This document shows, one piece after another, positions 17,878-25,438 of a stretch of DNA of 64,000 nt. Origin of the DNA: Chersky-267 sp963744115 (GTDB lineage Bacteria > Chloroflexota > Limnocylindria > Limnocylindrales > CSP1-4); the NCBI GenBank assembly GCA_963744115.1, contig CAVUSI010000001.1, positions 186,001-250,000 of the forward strand, given 5' to 3'. The stretch's first letter is position 1. The number at the start of each line of letters is the position of its first letter. The notes beneath the pieces were generated by a model. It was not told the DNA's origin. It saw only the letters and a list, made by a program, of their open reading frames with translations, and ran no database searches. The position numbers and the translations under genes were made by a program.

Positions 17878-18590
17878 TCCGAAGCCCGGGCCAGGAGGCT
17901 CGGCTCGAGATCCGCCAAGCTGCACGAGACGAGGTCCTTGACGAGGGCGGGGCCGAGCAGGACGTAGTCGAGCCGCACGCTCGGGTCCGCTGCGGGCATC
18001 GTCGGCCCCGGGTCGGTCGGATGAAGGATCCGAAACGCATCCCCGAACTGCCGAGCCGCAATGGCCGTCATGACGTCCGACCGGATCCCGCCGTCCACGC
18101 GCAACAGGAGGCGGATCCAGGTCGGGAGCATCGAGACCGTCGGACGATCCGAGGGCGAGATGGCGTTCAAGTCGCCGACGATCATCGCGCGAGCCGCTTC
18201 CCGCCCGTCGCCGATGGTCCGCAGGACACTCCCCAGTTCGGTCATCCGCCTCGACTCACCCCGGCGCGACAGACCCGACGAGAGATGGACCGCGTACACC
18301 CGCACATCCGGACCGCTGAGCCTCAGTTCGATGAAGCTTCGACCGCGAAGAAGCGGGTGGCGCGCGACCGAATCGACCCGGATCCGGCTGAGGACGGCCA
18401 CTGACGCACCTTGTTCGGCGTGAGCGACCGCCATGCCAAGGTCGGATGCAAGCCGGTCGACCGTCGCTCGATCGGTCGCTTCTTGGAGGACCACGAGGTC
18501 GGCCTCCAACGGCCCCAGCACGTTGGCGATGAGCGGTCCGCGACCGCGACCACCGAACCGGATGTTGTAGGTGACGAGCCGGACGATCAC
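17844..18590 (-). CDS. Endonuclease/exonuclease/phosphatase-fold hydrolase
   Basis: A 248-residue protein with the EEP order of motifs: RLVTYNIRFGG (Asn), VVLQEATDRATVD (metal-binding Glu), SIRVYAVHLSSG-like strand with His, MIVGDLNAISPSDRP (catalytic Asp-x-Asn), VRLDYVLLGP and ASDHLPVIAELDL (catalytic Asp-His). It is therefore a Mg-dependent phosphodiesterase or phosphatase acting on nucleic acid, lipid or sugar phosphates. Start GTG 18590 overlaps the upstream nucleotidyltransferase stop by four bases (GTGA), indicating coupled translation and probably a shared pathway. Confidence 0.88.
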   Translation of the reverse strand: MIVRLVTYNIRFGGRGRGPLIANVLGPLEADLVVLQEATDRATVDRLASDLGMAVAHAEQGASVAVLSRIRVDSVARHPLLRGRSFIELRLSGPDVRVYAVHLSSGLSRRGESRRMTELGSVLRTIGDGREAARAMIVGDLNAISPSDRPTVSMLPTWIRLLLRVDGGIRSDVMTAIAARQFGDAFRILHPTDPGPTMPAADPSVRLDYVLLGPALVKDLVSCSLADLEPSLLARASDHLPVIAELDL

Positions 18591-19429
18591 CCCGCCCGAC
18601 CCGCCAGGCGGATGAACCGCTGGTCCTGGATGACCCCCCGCAGCTCCAGGAACCAGCCCGCCATCGATTGGATGCTGACGGGTCGGCGCACGATCTCCTG
18701 TGCCTCGCGTCGAGCGGGATCCAGGATCGGAGCGACCCATGTGGAGTCGTCGCACAAGGGGAGGCTGTTGATGCCACCGAGCAGGAGGGCTTCGTCGACC
18801 CACATCGCTCGGGCCTCGTCGCCGACGACGACGAGATCGAGATCGCTCGTCCCCGGCCCGCCGCCGTCGAATGGTCGGCCCGTCTCGTAGCTTCGCCCAT
18901 TCACCGCGCTCCCCCGGAGGAAGAGTTCGGTGTGCTCTGGGAGGGCGCGATCGAGAACGGCAAGGAAGGTGCCGAGCGTTTCGGTCCGATCGCCGAACAC
19001 TCGGGCCAGCGATTCGCTGACGATCGCGTCGTCGGCCGGCTGGTCGGAGCGCAGCGTCTCGATCATCCGACCGACGGCGCCGTCATCGTTGCTTGCCGCG
19101 CCGATCGTATGGATCGTGACCCCCGGGCTCTCCCGGCGGATCCGGTCGAGCTCGACTCCGGCGAGTGGCGTGTCGTGCGGCTCGGCTCGGCCATCGACGA
19201 TCCAGGCCGTCGGCACCACGAGGATCCGGTCGGCGCCGTCGCGGATGCCTTGGCGGACCAGGCGGGCGACGTCGCTGTCCCTCTCGGCGACAAGCACGAC
19301 GGCGTTCGGGAGCGCGGCTCTCGGCGGATCAGCCAGCGCATCTCGAAGCGAGCGCCATAACGCCGCGTCATCGAGGCCTCGGACGGCAACGATCAGTCCG
19401 GTTCCAGCGAATTGGTCGGACGAGTGCAC
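18587..19429 (-). CDS. Two-part protein with a nucleotidyltransferase-like C-terminal domain
   Basis: A 280-residue protein. Residues 1-125 alternate hydrophobic strands and helices (AVVLVAERDSDVARLVRQGI, DGADRILVVPTAWIVDG), somewhat like CbiX/chelatase folds. Residues about 150-270 carry the nucleotidyltransferase motif: ELFLRGSAVNGRSYETGRP then GGPGTSDLDLVVVGDEAR, where the SDLDL Asp pair would bind Mg. The C-terminus ends AGWFLELRGVIQDQRFIRL. The combination with the following EEP hydrolase suggests coupled nucleotide transfer and removal, but no partner or substrate can be named. The domain reading of the N-terminal half is weak inference. Confidence 0.65.
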   Translation of the reverse strand: MHSSDQFAGTGLIVAVRGLDDAALWRSLRDALADPPRAALPNAVVLVAERDSDVARLVRQGIRDGADRILVVPTAWIVDGRAEPHDTPLAGVELDRIRRESPGVTIHTIGAASNDDGAVGRMIETLRSDQPADDAIVSESLARVFGDRTETLGTFLAVLDRALPEHTELFLRGSAVNGRSYETGRPFDGGGPGTSDLDLVVVGDEARAMWVDEALLLGGINSLPLCDDSTWVAPILDPARREAQEIVRRPVSIQSMAGWFLELRGVIQDQRFIRLAGRAG

Positions 19430-19672
19430 CGACCGACGGTGTGCTTGCCAGCGTTGCGAGCGGTCATCTTCGATCGGGTGAGGTGTGACAGGAGTGCTGC
19501 GAATCTCCGTGACGATCGGCGTCCACGGCCGGGATGACGTCCGTGGCCGATCGCCGGCGCGTCAACCCCGGGAGCGCTGGACTCGAGGCCCGATGTCGCG
19601 GTGCGACGTCACCGCCGGCGACCCGAGGTCGACGATCCGGGCCCGGCCGCGCTGCCTTTCGACCCCGTCGTA

Positions 19673-19735
19673 GCGTCGGACACGGCCCGAGCAATGCCAC
19701 TGAAATGGTCGCCGCGGCATCGTCGACCGTGCGGC
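19673..19735. repeat. 63-bp dispersed intergenic repeat, copy B
   Basis: Matches 9619-9681 at 55 of 63 positions without gaps. It ends about 40 bases before the start codon of the small Cys-protein gene at 19775, so it probably includes promoter or leader sequence of that gene. It lies in the 345-base gene-free stretch 19430-19774, where nothing else is recognised. Confidence 0.6.
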
Positions 19736-19774
19736 GATACCGCCGACCCTACGGATGCGGAAGGAGAGGAACCG

Positions 19775-19978
19775 ATGTGCCTGACCTGTGGATGCATGGA
19801 CGCCCATAAGAAGATGGGAGAGCACAACATCCGCTACGAGGACCTGCGCGAAGCGGCGAACGAGAACGGCAGGACCGTGGACGAGACGTTCGACCTGATG
19901 GTCGGGACGCGGGCCAAGGATCGCGCCGCCCATGAGCACGAATGGACGTCGATCCCGGCGGGCCAGCGAACCGGGTAG
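19775..19978 (+). CDS. Small Cys-motif protein (67 aa)
   Basis: MCLTCGCMDAHKKMGEHNIR opens a 67-residue protein with a CxxCxC motif at its N-terminus, followed by YEDLREAANENGRTVDETFD and a charged tail. The same small protein type is found in many Actinobacteria and Chloroflexota; the cysteines may bind zinc or another metal. A strong GGAAGGAGAGG ribosome site precedes ATG 19775. A terminator follows at once. Function is unknown. Confidence 0.78.
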   Translation: MCLTCGCMDAHKKMGEHNIRYEDLREAANENGRTVDETFDLMVGTRAKDRAAHEHEWTSIPAGQRTG

Positions 19979-19986
19979 CCCGAGCG

Positions 19987-20268
19987 TCAGACGATCCCAC
20001 CGCCCCCGCTGGCCCGCCAGCCGGGGGCGGTGCCGCGTGCCCTCCGAATCGAAAGACACCAGACACAGCCTTGCGTCAGCGAGTCGTGCTCCCGGTGAGC
20101 GAGCTCGATCCGATCCGGTTCGGCGATGACCTGCCCGCGCGACAGCTCGGCCGCAAGACCGGTCCAGGCGATCACGCAGACCCGACAGACGGTCGGTCCG
20201 TCGTCGCTGATGAGACGCTCGGCTCTCCCACAGCGGATACACCCGCCGTCGCGGTCGCTTCGATCCAT
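19987..20268 (-). CDS. Small zinc-ribbon-like protein
   Basis: A 93-residue protein with three Cys pairs (GGCIRCGRAE, TVCRVCVIAW, GCVWCLSIRR), as in zinc-ribbon proteins. It starts at ATG 20268 (MDRSDRDGGC). Its last codons run through the terminator hairpin of the convergent Cys-protein gene, so the C-terminal end RASGGGGIV is probably partly hairpin-driven. No family is recognised. Confidence 0.5.
   Translation of the reverse strand: MDRSDRDGGCIRCGRAERLISDDGPTVCRVCVIAWTGLAAELSRGQVIAEPDRIELAHREHDSLTQGCVWCLSIRRARGTAPGWRASGGGGIV
19999..20031 (+). terminator. Strong terminator hairpin
   Basis: Arms with an ACCGCCCC/GGGGCGGT base and an inner GCTGG/CCAGC extension form a near-perfect stem around a CCCG loop, 21 bases after the stop of the small Cys-protein gene. 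Confidence 0.7.
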
Positions 20269-20477
20269 GCGCCCATCGTCTACGCCGGCAAGAGACGGTC
20301 TCAGGACCTGCCGACGGCAGACCGTTGCGACGTCGTTGCAATCTCCCAAGCGGGTCGCGCCCGATCGCCGGCTGCAACGCCGCTGTAACGGGAAGGGTCG
20401 CGTCTCGTGCGCGTCGGTGAGCCGGGAGCGCGCATCATCCCCGCGGACGGTACAGTCCCTCGGGAGGATGGCCGCAG

Positions 20478-21221
20478 ATGAAGAACCAGCCGCTCGTCCT
20501 CGTCGCCGATGACGAACCCAGGATCACCAAGCTCGTCGCCGTCACGCTGACGGACGAGGGGTTTCGGGTGGTCACGGCCGGCGGCGGCGAGGAGGCGCTG
20601 CGGAAGGCGGAGGAAGTCCGCCCGGACATCGTCCTCCTGGATATCGTCATGCCGGACCTCGACGGCATCGAAGTGATGCGTCAGCTTCGCGAGTGGCGGT
20701 CCGTGCCCGTCATCTTGCTGACCGCCAAGGGCTCGACCGCCGACAAGGCCAAGGGCCTCGACCTCGGCGCCGACGACTACATCGCCAAGCCCTTCCATCC
20801 GGACGAGCTCGCGGCGCGAGTCCGGGCGGTCCTCCGGCGGGCGGCCGGAGTCACGCCGGGCGGCGGGATCGTCCACATCGGGGATGTCGAGATCGATCTC
20901 GAGCGTCGGTTCATGACCCGCGACGGAGAGCTGGTCCAGCTCAGTCGGACGGAGTGGCTCCTCCTCCAGCACCTCGCGGCGAACGCCGGGAAGGTCGTTC
21001 TCCACAGCGAGCTCCTGACGAAGGTCTGGGGTCCGGAGTACCGGGACGACCTGCAGTATCTCCGCGTCTGGATCAGCCGCGTCCGCCGGAAGCTGGGCGC
21101 CGCCCCCGGCGAGCCGGGACCGATCACGACGTTCCAGGGGATCGGGTACGTCCTCAACGTCGACGAGGCGGCCGCACTCGAGGTGCCGGAAGCGGTCGCC
21201 TCCGCCGGCCATGCCGGTTGA
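20478..21221 (+). CDS. OmpR/PhoB-family response regulator
   Basis: A 247-residue protein. Receiver domain (1-120): VLVADDEPRITKLV with the acidic pair, DIVLLDIVMPDLDG with the phospho-accepting Asp, ILLTAKGS (Thr) and DDYIAKPFHPDEL (Lys). The winged-helix DNA-binding domain follows (130-235), with LSRTEWLLLQHLAAN, VWGPEYRDDLQYLRVWISRV and the final wing GIGYVLNV. The pattern is KdpE-like. No kinase is adjacent; the nearest is the 1000-residue kinase 4 kb downstream. A GGGAGG site lies upstream of ATG 20478. Its stop lies inside the start of the next gene, so they are co-transcribed. Confidence 0.93.
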   Translation: MKNQPLVLVADDEPRITKLVAVTLTDEGFRVVTAGGGEEALRKAEEVRPDIVLLDIVMPDLDGIEVMRQLREWRSVPVILLTAKGSTADKAKGLDLGADDYIAKPFHPDELAARVRAVLRRAAGVTPGGGIVHIGDVEIDLERRFMTRDGELVQLSRTEWLLLQHLAANAGKVVLHSELLTKVWGPEYRDDLQYLRVWISRVRRKLGAAPGEPGPITTFQGIGYVLNVDEAAALEVPEAVASAGHAG

Positions 21222-21741
21222 ACTGGCGGATCGACCCGGGATCCTGGTCGGCCTCGACCTCCTGATCGGCGGGGATCCCGACTCCCCGAGACCGGTCGAC
21301 GACGCCGACGTCGTGCTCGAGCGGCTCGGTTGGATCGGGCGCCCCGTCGTGCTCGTCGGCGAGGACGTCCTCGGACGACGCCTTCCGGAGACCGAGGCTG
21401 GACGGGTGGCCTGGGCGCTCGGGACGTTGCTGTCCGAAGGACTCGACGCGATCCCGTTCGTCGAGACGCGGATGGAGCGGGCCGAGGATGGGGCCGATGC
21501 GGAGGCGGTCGACCGCTGGACCGCCGTCCGGGCCGAGTTCAAGGCGACCTGGCTCCTGACCGCACACCCGTCGAGCATCGGGCCGGCGCGGCGCGCTCAT
21601 CTCGGCGTCATCCATATCGGGCCGCGGGCGGTCGACGTGCCGGGCTCGATCGAGCGAGCGGATCGTCGGGCGCGGGACCTGCTCGACGCGGTGAGTCAGC
21701 TACTGACGATGGATACGTTCAGCGTCCCCGGATCGAGCTGA
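21211..21741 (+). CDS. Conserved-looking hypothetical protein, possibly HAD-like
   Basis: A 176-residue protein overlapping the response-regulator stop by 11 bases. It reads LADRPGILVGLDLLIGGDPD, then WIGRPVVLVGEDVLGRRLPE, and near the end FKATWLLTAHPSSIGPARRA and GVIHIGPRAV. The order of strand-loop-helix units is reminiscent of HAD-superfamily phosphatases, but the catalytic DxD is not clearly kept. Identity is therefore open. It probably belongs to the same transcript as the response regulator. Confidence 0.6.
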   Translation: MPVELADRPGILVGLDLLIGGDPDSPRPVDDADVVLERLGWIGRPVVLVGEDVLGRRLPETEAGRVAWALGTLLSEGLDAIPFVETRMERAEDGADAEAVDRWTAVRAEFKATWLLTAHPSSIGPARRAHLGVIHIGPRAVDVPGSIERADRRARDLLDAVSQLLTMDTFSVPGSS

Positions 21742-21831
21742 CCGCATCCGGCGCGCGGTCGCGATGCGGCCGTAACATCCCGCCGCCCGATGATGGGTCC
21801 GTCGCAGCCCACCGGCGGGCAGACTCGGGCG

Positions 21832-22818
21832 ATGACGATCGCAGGCCCACCGCAGTCGATGCCGATCGCGGCGCTGGACTCCGCAGGTCGCCGCTTCGGC
21901 GACGTCATCGCCGTGGACGGGGTCACGTTGGAAGTCCGACCGGGGTGCCTCCTCGGCGTGATCGGACCGAGCGGAGCGGGCAAGACCACCGCCGTCCGCC
22001 TGCTGAACGGAACGCTCCGACCCACGAGCGGGAGCGCCAGCGTCTTCGGTCGCGACCCCACCGCGTTGCCGGCACGAGCCCGGAAGCGACTCGGATCGAT
22101 GCCGCAACAGGTCTCCCTGTATGACGACCTGACGGTCTCCGAGAACCTCGACTTCGTCGCGAGCCTGTTCGGGATGCATCTGTTCTCCAGGCGTCGACGG
22201 ATCCGAGAGATGCTGGAATGGCTCAAGCTCGCCGACGCTCGGAGTCGTCGCGCCTCGGCGCTGTCCGGAGGGATGCAGCGTCGCGTCCAGCTCGGTTGTG
22301 CGCTCGTCCATCGACCCGATCTCGTCTTCCTCGACGAGCCGACCGCCGGGATCGACCCGCTCCTTCGCCAGACGATCTGGCGTGAGCTGCGAAGCCTCAG
22401 GGACAGCGGGACGGCGATGGTCGTCACGACCCAATACCTACCGGAGGCCGAGGAGTGCGATGAGGTCGCGCTGATCGCCAGTGGCCGTCTGGTCGCGCTC
22501 GCCGCACCGGAGGCACTCCGGCAGCTCGCCTTCGGTGGCGAGCTGCTCGACGTCGAGACCGAGGGCCTGGTCGACGCCGGAGCGGTCGCCACGGATCCGA
22601 TCATCCACGCCGTCCGGCAACTGGGTCCGCGTACGCTGGTGGTCACGGTGTCCGACGCTGCGAGCGCGACGCCGGCGGTGCTGGCGTCGATCGAGGCAGC
22701 GGGCGGGACGGTCACCTCGATCGAGGTCTTGCGGCCGTCGTTCGACGAGGTCTTCGCTCGACTGGTCGAGCGGATGACCGACCAGTCGGGGTCCGACTCA
22801 CCCACGGACCCCGCGTGA
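21832..22818 (+). CDS. ABC transporter ATP-binding protein (ABC-2 exporter type)
   Basis: Walker A is GPSGAGKTTAVRLL, the signature LSGGMQRRVQLG, Walker B LVFLDEPTAGIDPL, and the His switch lies near VVTTQYLPEAEE (His replaced by Gln in TTQY). About 90 C-terminal residues (from LDVETEGLVDAG) form the regulatory tail typical of drug/lipid exporter ATPases. Start ATG 21832 (MTIAGPPQSM) is a choice among three ATGs (21790, 21832, 21859). Its stop overlaps the permease start. Confidence 0.92.
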   Translation: MTIAGPPQSMPIAALDSAGRRFGDVIAVDGVTLEVRPGCLLGVIGPSGAGKTTAVRLLNGTLRPTSGSASVFGRDPTALPARARKRLGSMPQQVSLYDDLTVSENLDFVASLFGMHLFSRRRRIREMLEWLKLADARSRRASALSGGMQRRVQLGCALVHRPDLVFLDEPTAGIDPLLRQTIWRELRSLRDSGTAMVVTTQYLPEAEECDEVALIASGRLVALAAPEALRQLAFGGELLDVETEGLVDAGAVATDPIIHAVRQLGPRTLVVTVSDAASATPAVLASIEAAGGTVTSIEVLRPSFDEVFARLVERMTDQSGSDSPTDPA

Positions 22819-24005
22819 GATTCCTCGACCGGCCTCTCCGCGTTCTCGCCGTGATGGGCAAGGAGTCGATCGAGGTCGTCCGCCGCCCGCGGGCCCTCGT
22901 CGGTGTCGTCGCCGGGCCGATGCTGATCCTCGGCCTGTTCGGCCTCGGGTTCGTCGGCCAGCCCCCTCTGCGCACCGACCTCGTGATCCCGCCGGGACTC
23001 GGTCTTCCGGAGGATCCGAGCGCGTACACCGCGGACGCCGGGCGGGGGGTCGTCATCGCCAAGGTCACGACCGACCGGTCGATCGCCATCGACGGCCTCC
23101 GGCGGCACGAGACCGACCTGGTCGTCGTCGCGCCACCTGATTCCGCCGACAGCTTGGCTGCCGGTCGGCAGGTGGTCCTGTCCGTCGCGTTCGACAGCGT
23201 CAGCCCGTACCAGGCCTTCGTCGCCCGGGCGGCCACGGACCAGATCGTCGCCGCGATCAATCGGCGGATCGTCGAGGAGGCCGCTCGACGCACCGTCGAC
23301 ACCGCGGCCTCGAACGACCTGACGGTGCCGCCACAGATGCGTCCGGAGTTCGTCGCGGCACCGACCCGGGCAGACGCCGTCGATCTGGCCCCGAGCCCCC
23401 CGACCGTGATCGGCTTCTATGGGCTGCTGGTCCTGGCCCTCGTCGTCCAACACACGTCGGTCACGATCAGCGCCCTATCGACCCTTCGGGATCGCCGGAC
23501 CGGGGCGATGGACCTGTTCCGCCTCTCGCCCATCGGGAGCAGCGAGATCCTGCTCGGCAAGTACCTCGCATTCACCGTCCTCGGCACGATCGTCGCGATG
23601 GCCGTCCTGGCAGTGCTGGTGGTCGGCTTCGGCGTCCCGTTCCTGGCGCCGCCCGGCGTGGCCTTCGCGACGCTCGCGCTGCTGGTCATGGCCTCGACGG
23701 GGATCGGGATCGTGATCGCGCTCGTGTCGGACTCGGAGCGTCAGGCCATCCAATCGGCCCTGCTCGTCCTGCTCGCTTCGGTCTTCTTCAGCGGACTGGC
23801 CGTCGATCTCGCCGGGTTCTCCGCTCCGGTTCGGACGGCGTCCGAGCTCCTGCCGGTCACCCAGGCGGGTCGGCTCCTCCAGGAGCTGATGCTCCGGGGC
23901 TCGACCGCTGAGTCGTGGCGACTGGGCTCACTCGCGGCGATCGCGGGGGCGCTGGCGGTCGGCGGCTGGGTCGTCCTGCGGCGTCAGTTGCGCCGGCCGG
24001 ACTGA
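22815..24005 (+). CDS. ABC-2 type transporter permease
   Basis: A 396-residue membrane protein beginning with GTG (22815), four bases inside the ATPase gene. One helix near residue 25-50 (LVGVVAGPMLILGLFGLGFV) is followed by a long extracytoplasmic region of about 150 residues, then five to six helices from IGFYGLLVLALVVQHTSVTI to the C-terminus. This is the standard ABC-2 exporter layout (as in YhhJ/DrrB). With the preceding ATPase it forms an exporter; its cargo is unknown. Confidence 0.9.
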   Translation: MRFLDRPLRVLAVMGKESIEVVRRPRALVGVVAGPMLILGLFGLGFVGQPPLRTDLVIPPGLGLPEDPSAYTADAGRGVVIAKVTTDRSIAIDGLRRHETDLVVVAPPDSADSLAAGRQVVLSVAFDSVSPYQAFVARAATDQIVAAINRRIVEEAARRTVDTAASNDLTVPPQMRPEFVAAPTRADAVDLAPSPPTVIGFYGLLVLALVVQHTSVTISALSTLRDRRTGAMDLFRLSPIGSSEILLGKYLAFTVLGTIVAMAVLAVLVVGFGVPFLAPPGVAFATLALLVMASTGIGIVIALVSDSERQAIQSALLVLLASVFFSGLAVDLAGFSAPVRTASELLPVTQAGRLLQELMLRGSTAESWRLGSLAAIAGALAVGGWVVLRRQLRRPD

Positions 24006-24069
24006 GCGAGTGGCGACCCGGGGGCTAAGCGTCGCTGGTACCTGGCACCCGGGCCCGAACCCCGTCCGG

Positions 24070-25284
24070 TCAGGCGACGCCGACGGGGGTCCGCCGCTCG
24101 TCGAGGTCGCCATCCGCCCCGGCTTCAAGGTCGATGCCGGTCGCGCCGGAAGGGCTGGCGTCGGCGGTCGGACCGACCGGGATCCTCCGATCCTGGAGCC
24201 GCTCGAGGATCACCTCGATCGCCGCGGCCACGGGGACGGCGATCAGCGCCCCGCGAAGGCCGTCGATGGCCCCGCCGATCAGTAGGCTCGCGATGACCAG
24301 GAACGGCGAGATGCCCACCACGTTCCGCATCACGATCGGCACGAGGACGTTGCCTTCGATCACGTGGATGACGACGTAAGCGACGATGAGCAACGGCAGG
24401 ACCTCCGGCCGGATGGCGGCCGCGACGAGCAGCGCCGGGACCGCCCCGATGGCCGGTCCGACCATCGGGACCAGCTCGGCGAGGCCGGCGAGGAGACCGA
24501 GCAGGAGCGGGGACGGCAGACCAAGGGCCCAACACACGGACCCGGTCATCGCCCCGACGGCGAACATCAGGGTGAGCTGCCCGCGGACCCAACCACCGAG
24601 CCTCAATTCGATATCGTTCCACGTGTCCCGAGCGCCTCCTCTGCGCTCAGGCGGCAAGAAGCTCAGACCGAATCGCTGGAGTCGGGCCCGCTCGGTCATC
24701 CAGAAGTAGATCAGCGCCAGGACGGTCACGGTCGACACCACGGCGTCCGCGACGGTCAGCCCCACGGCCACGACCTGTCCGGCCTGCGGCGACCCGCCGC
24801 CATCCAGCGCAGGGCGGATCGAGTCCAGGAAGCTCGCGATGGCCGCCGACAGTGCCTGCGGCTGAAGCCCGTCGGCCCACTCCGTGGCCCGATCCAGCGC
24901 CTGCGGGGCCGCCGTCGCGAGGGCGTTCGCCTGATCGAGACTGCCCGGTACGACGATCAGCAGGACGATCGCGACGAGGGCGAAGAACCCGAGGTAGACC
25001 GTGAGGATGGAGATCCCTCGGGGGAGTGGAGACCGTCCTCGGAGCCCGCCGACCAGAGGTTCGAGGGCGGATCCGAGCAGGACGGCAAGGAAGACGAGGA
25101 TGATCACCCGCCACGCGACCAGCGTCGCGGCGACGAGCGCCACGACCACCGCGGCGCCCGCTGCGGCTCCGATTCCGCGAGCGAACCACGCGCCGATGTC
25201 GCCGCGGGCCGTGGGGCCCGCGGCGACGCCCTTGAGGTCTGCCGGGTCGATCCGTTCCCCATCGGGGCTGCTGCGATCGGTCAT
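24070..25284 (-). CDS. AI-2E family transporter
   Basis: A 404-residue protein with eight predicted helices. VVALVAATLVAWRVIILVFL and ILTVYLGFFALVAIVLLIVV lie in the first half; GWVRGQLTLMFAVGAMTGSV, ELVPMVGPAIGAVPALLVAA and VIHVIEGNVLVPIVMRNVVG are characteristic of the second half. The family includes AI-2 exporters and Na+/H+ antiporters, so the substrate is not fixed. ATG 25284 has a perfect GGAGGACC site. It is transcribed away from the sensor kinase gene. Confidence 0.92.
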   Translation of the reverse strand: MTDRSSPDGERIDPADLKGVAAGPTARGDIGAWFARGIGAAAGAAVVVALVAATLVAWRVIILVFLAVLLGSALEPLVGGLRGRSPLPRGISILTVYLGFFALVAIVLLIVVPGSLDQANALATAAPQALDRATEWADGLQPQALSAAIASFLDSIRPALDGGGSPQAGQVVAVGLTVADAVVSTVTVLALIYFWMTERARLQRFGLSFLPPERRGGARDTWNDIELRLGGWVRGQLTLMFAVGAMTGSVCWALGLPSPLLLGLLAGLAELVPMVGPAIGAVPALLVAAAIRPEVLPLLIVAYVVIHVIEGNVLVPIVMRNVVGISPFLVIASLLIGGAIDGLRGALIAVPVAAAIEVILERLQDRRIPVGPTADASPSGATGIDLEAGADGDLDERRTPVGVA

Positions 25285-25438
25285 GGTCCTCCCGGAAGGA
25301 GCATCGACCGGACCGCCTTTCACCCAGGCGCTGCAGGACCGGATCGCCTTGCGGATATCTGTCATCTCGCGGCGGTCGAAGGCGGTGACATGACATTGAA
25401 ACCTTGACGGACGCCCCGGCCGTGCGTTCAATCTTGGG

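Noticed and set aside
25385..25438. Strong sigma70 promoter in front of the large kinase gene
   Set aside because: TTGACG is present, but the best -10 candidate (CAATCT) is spaced 19 bases away, too weak to annotate.
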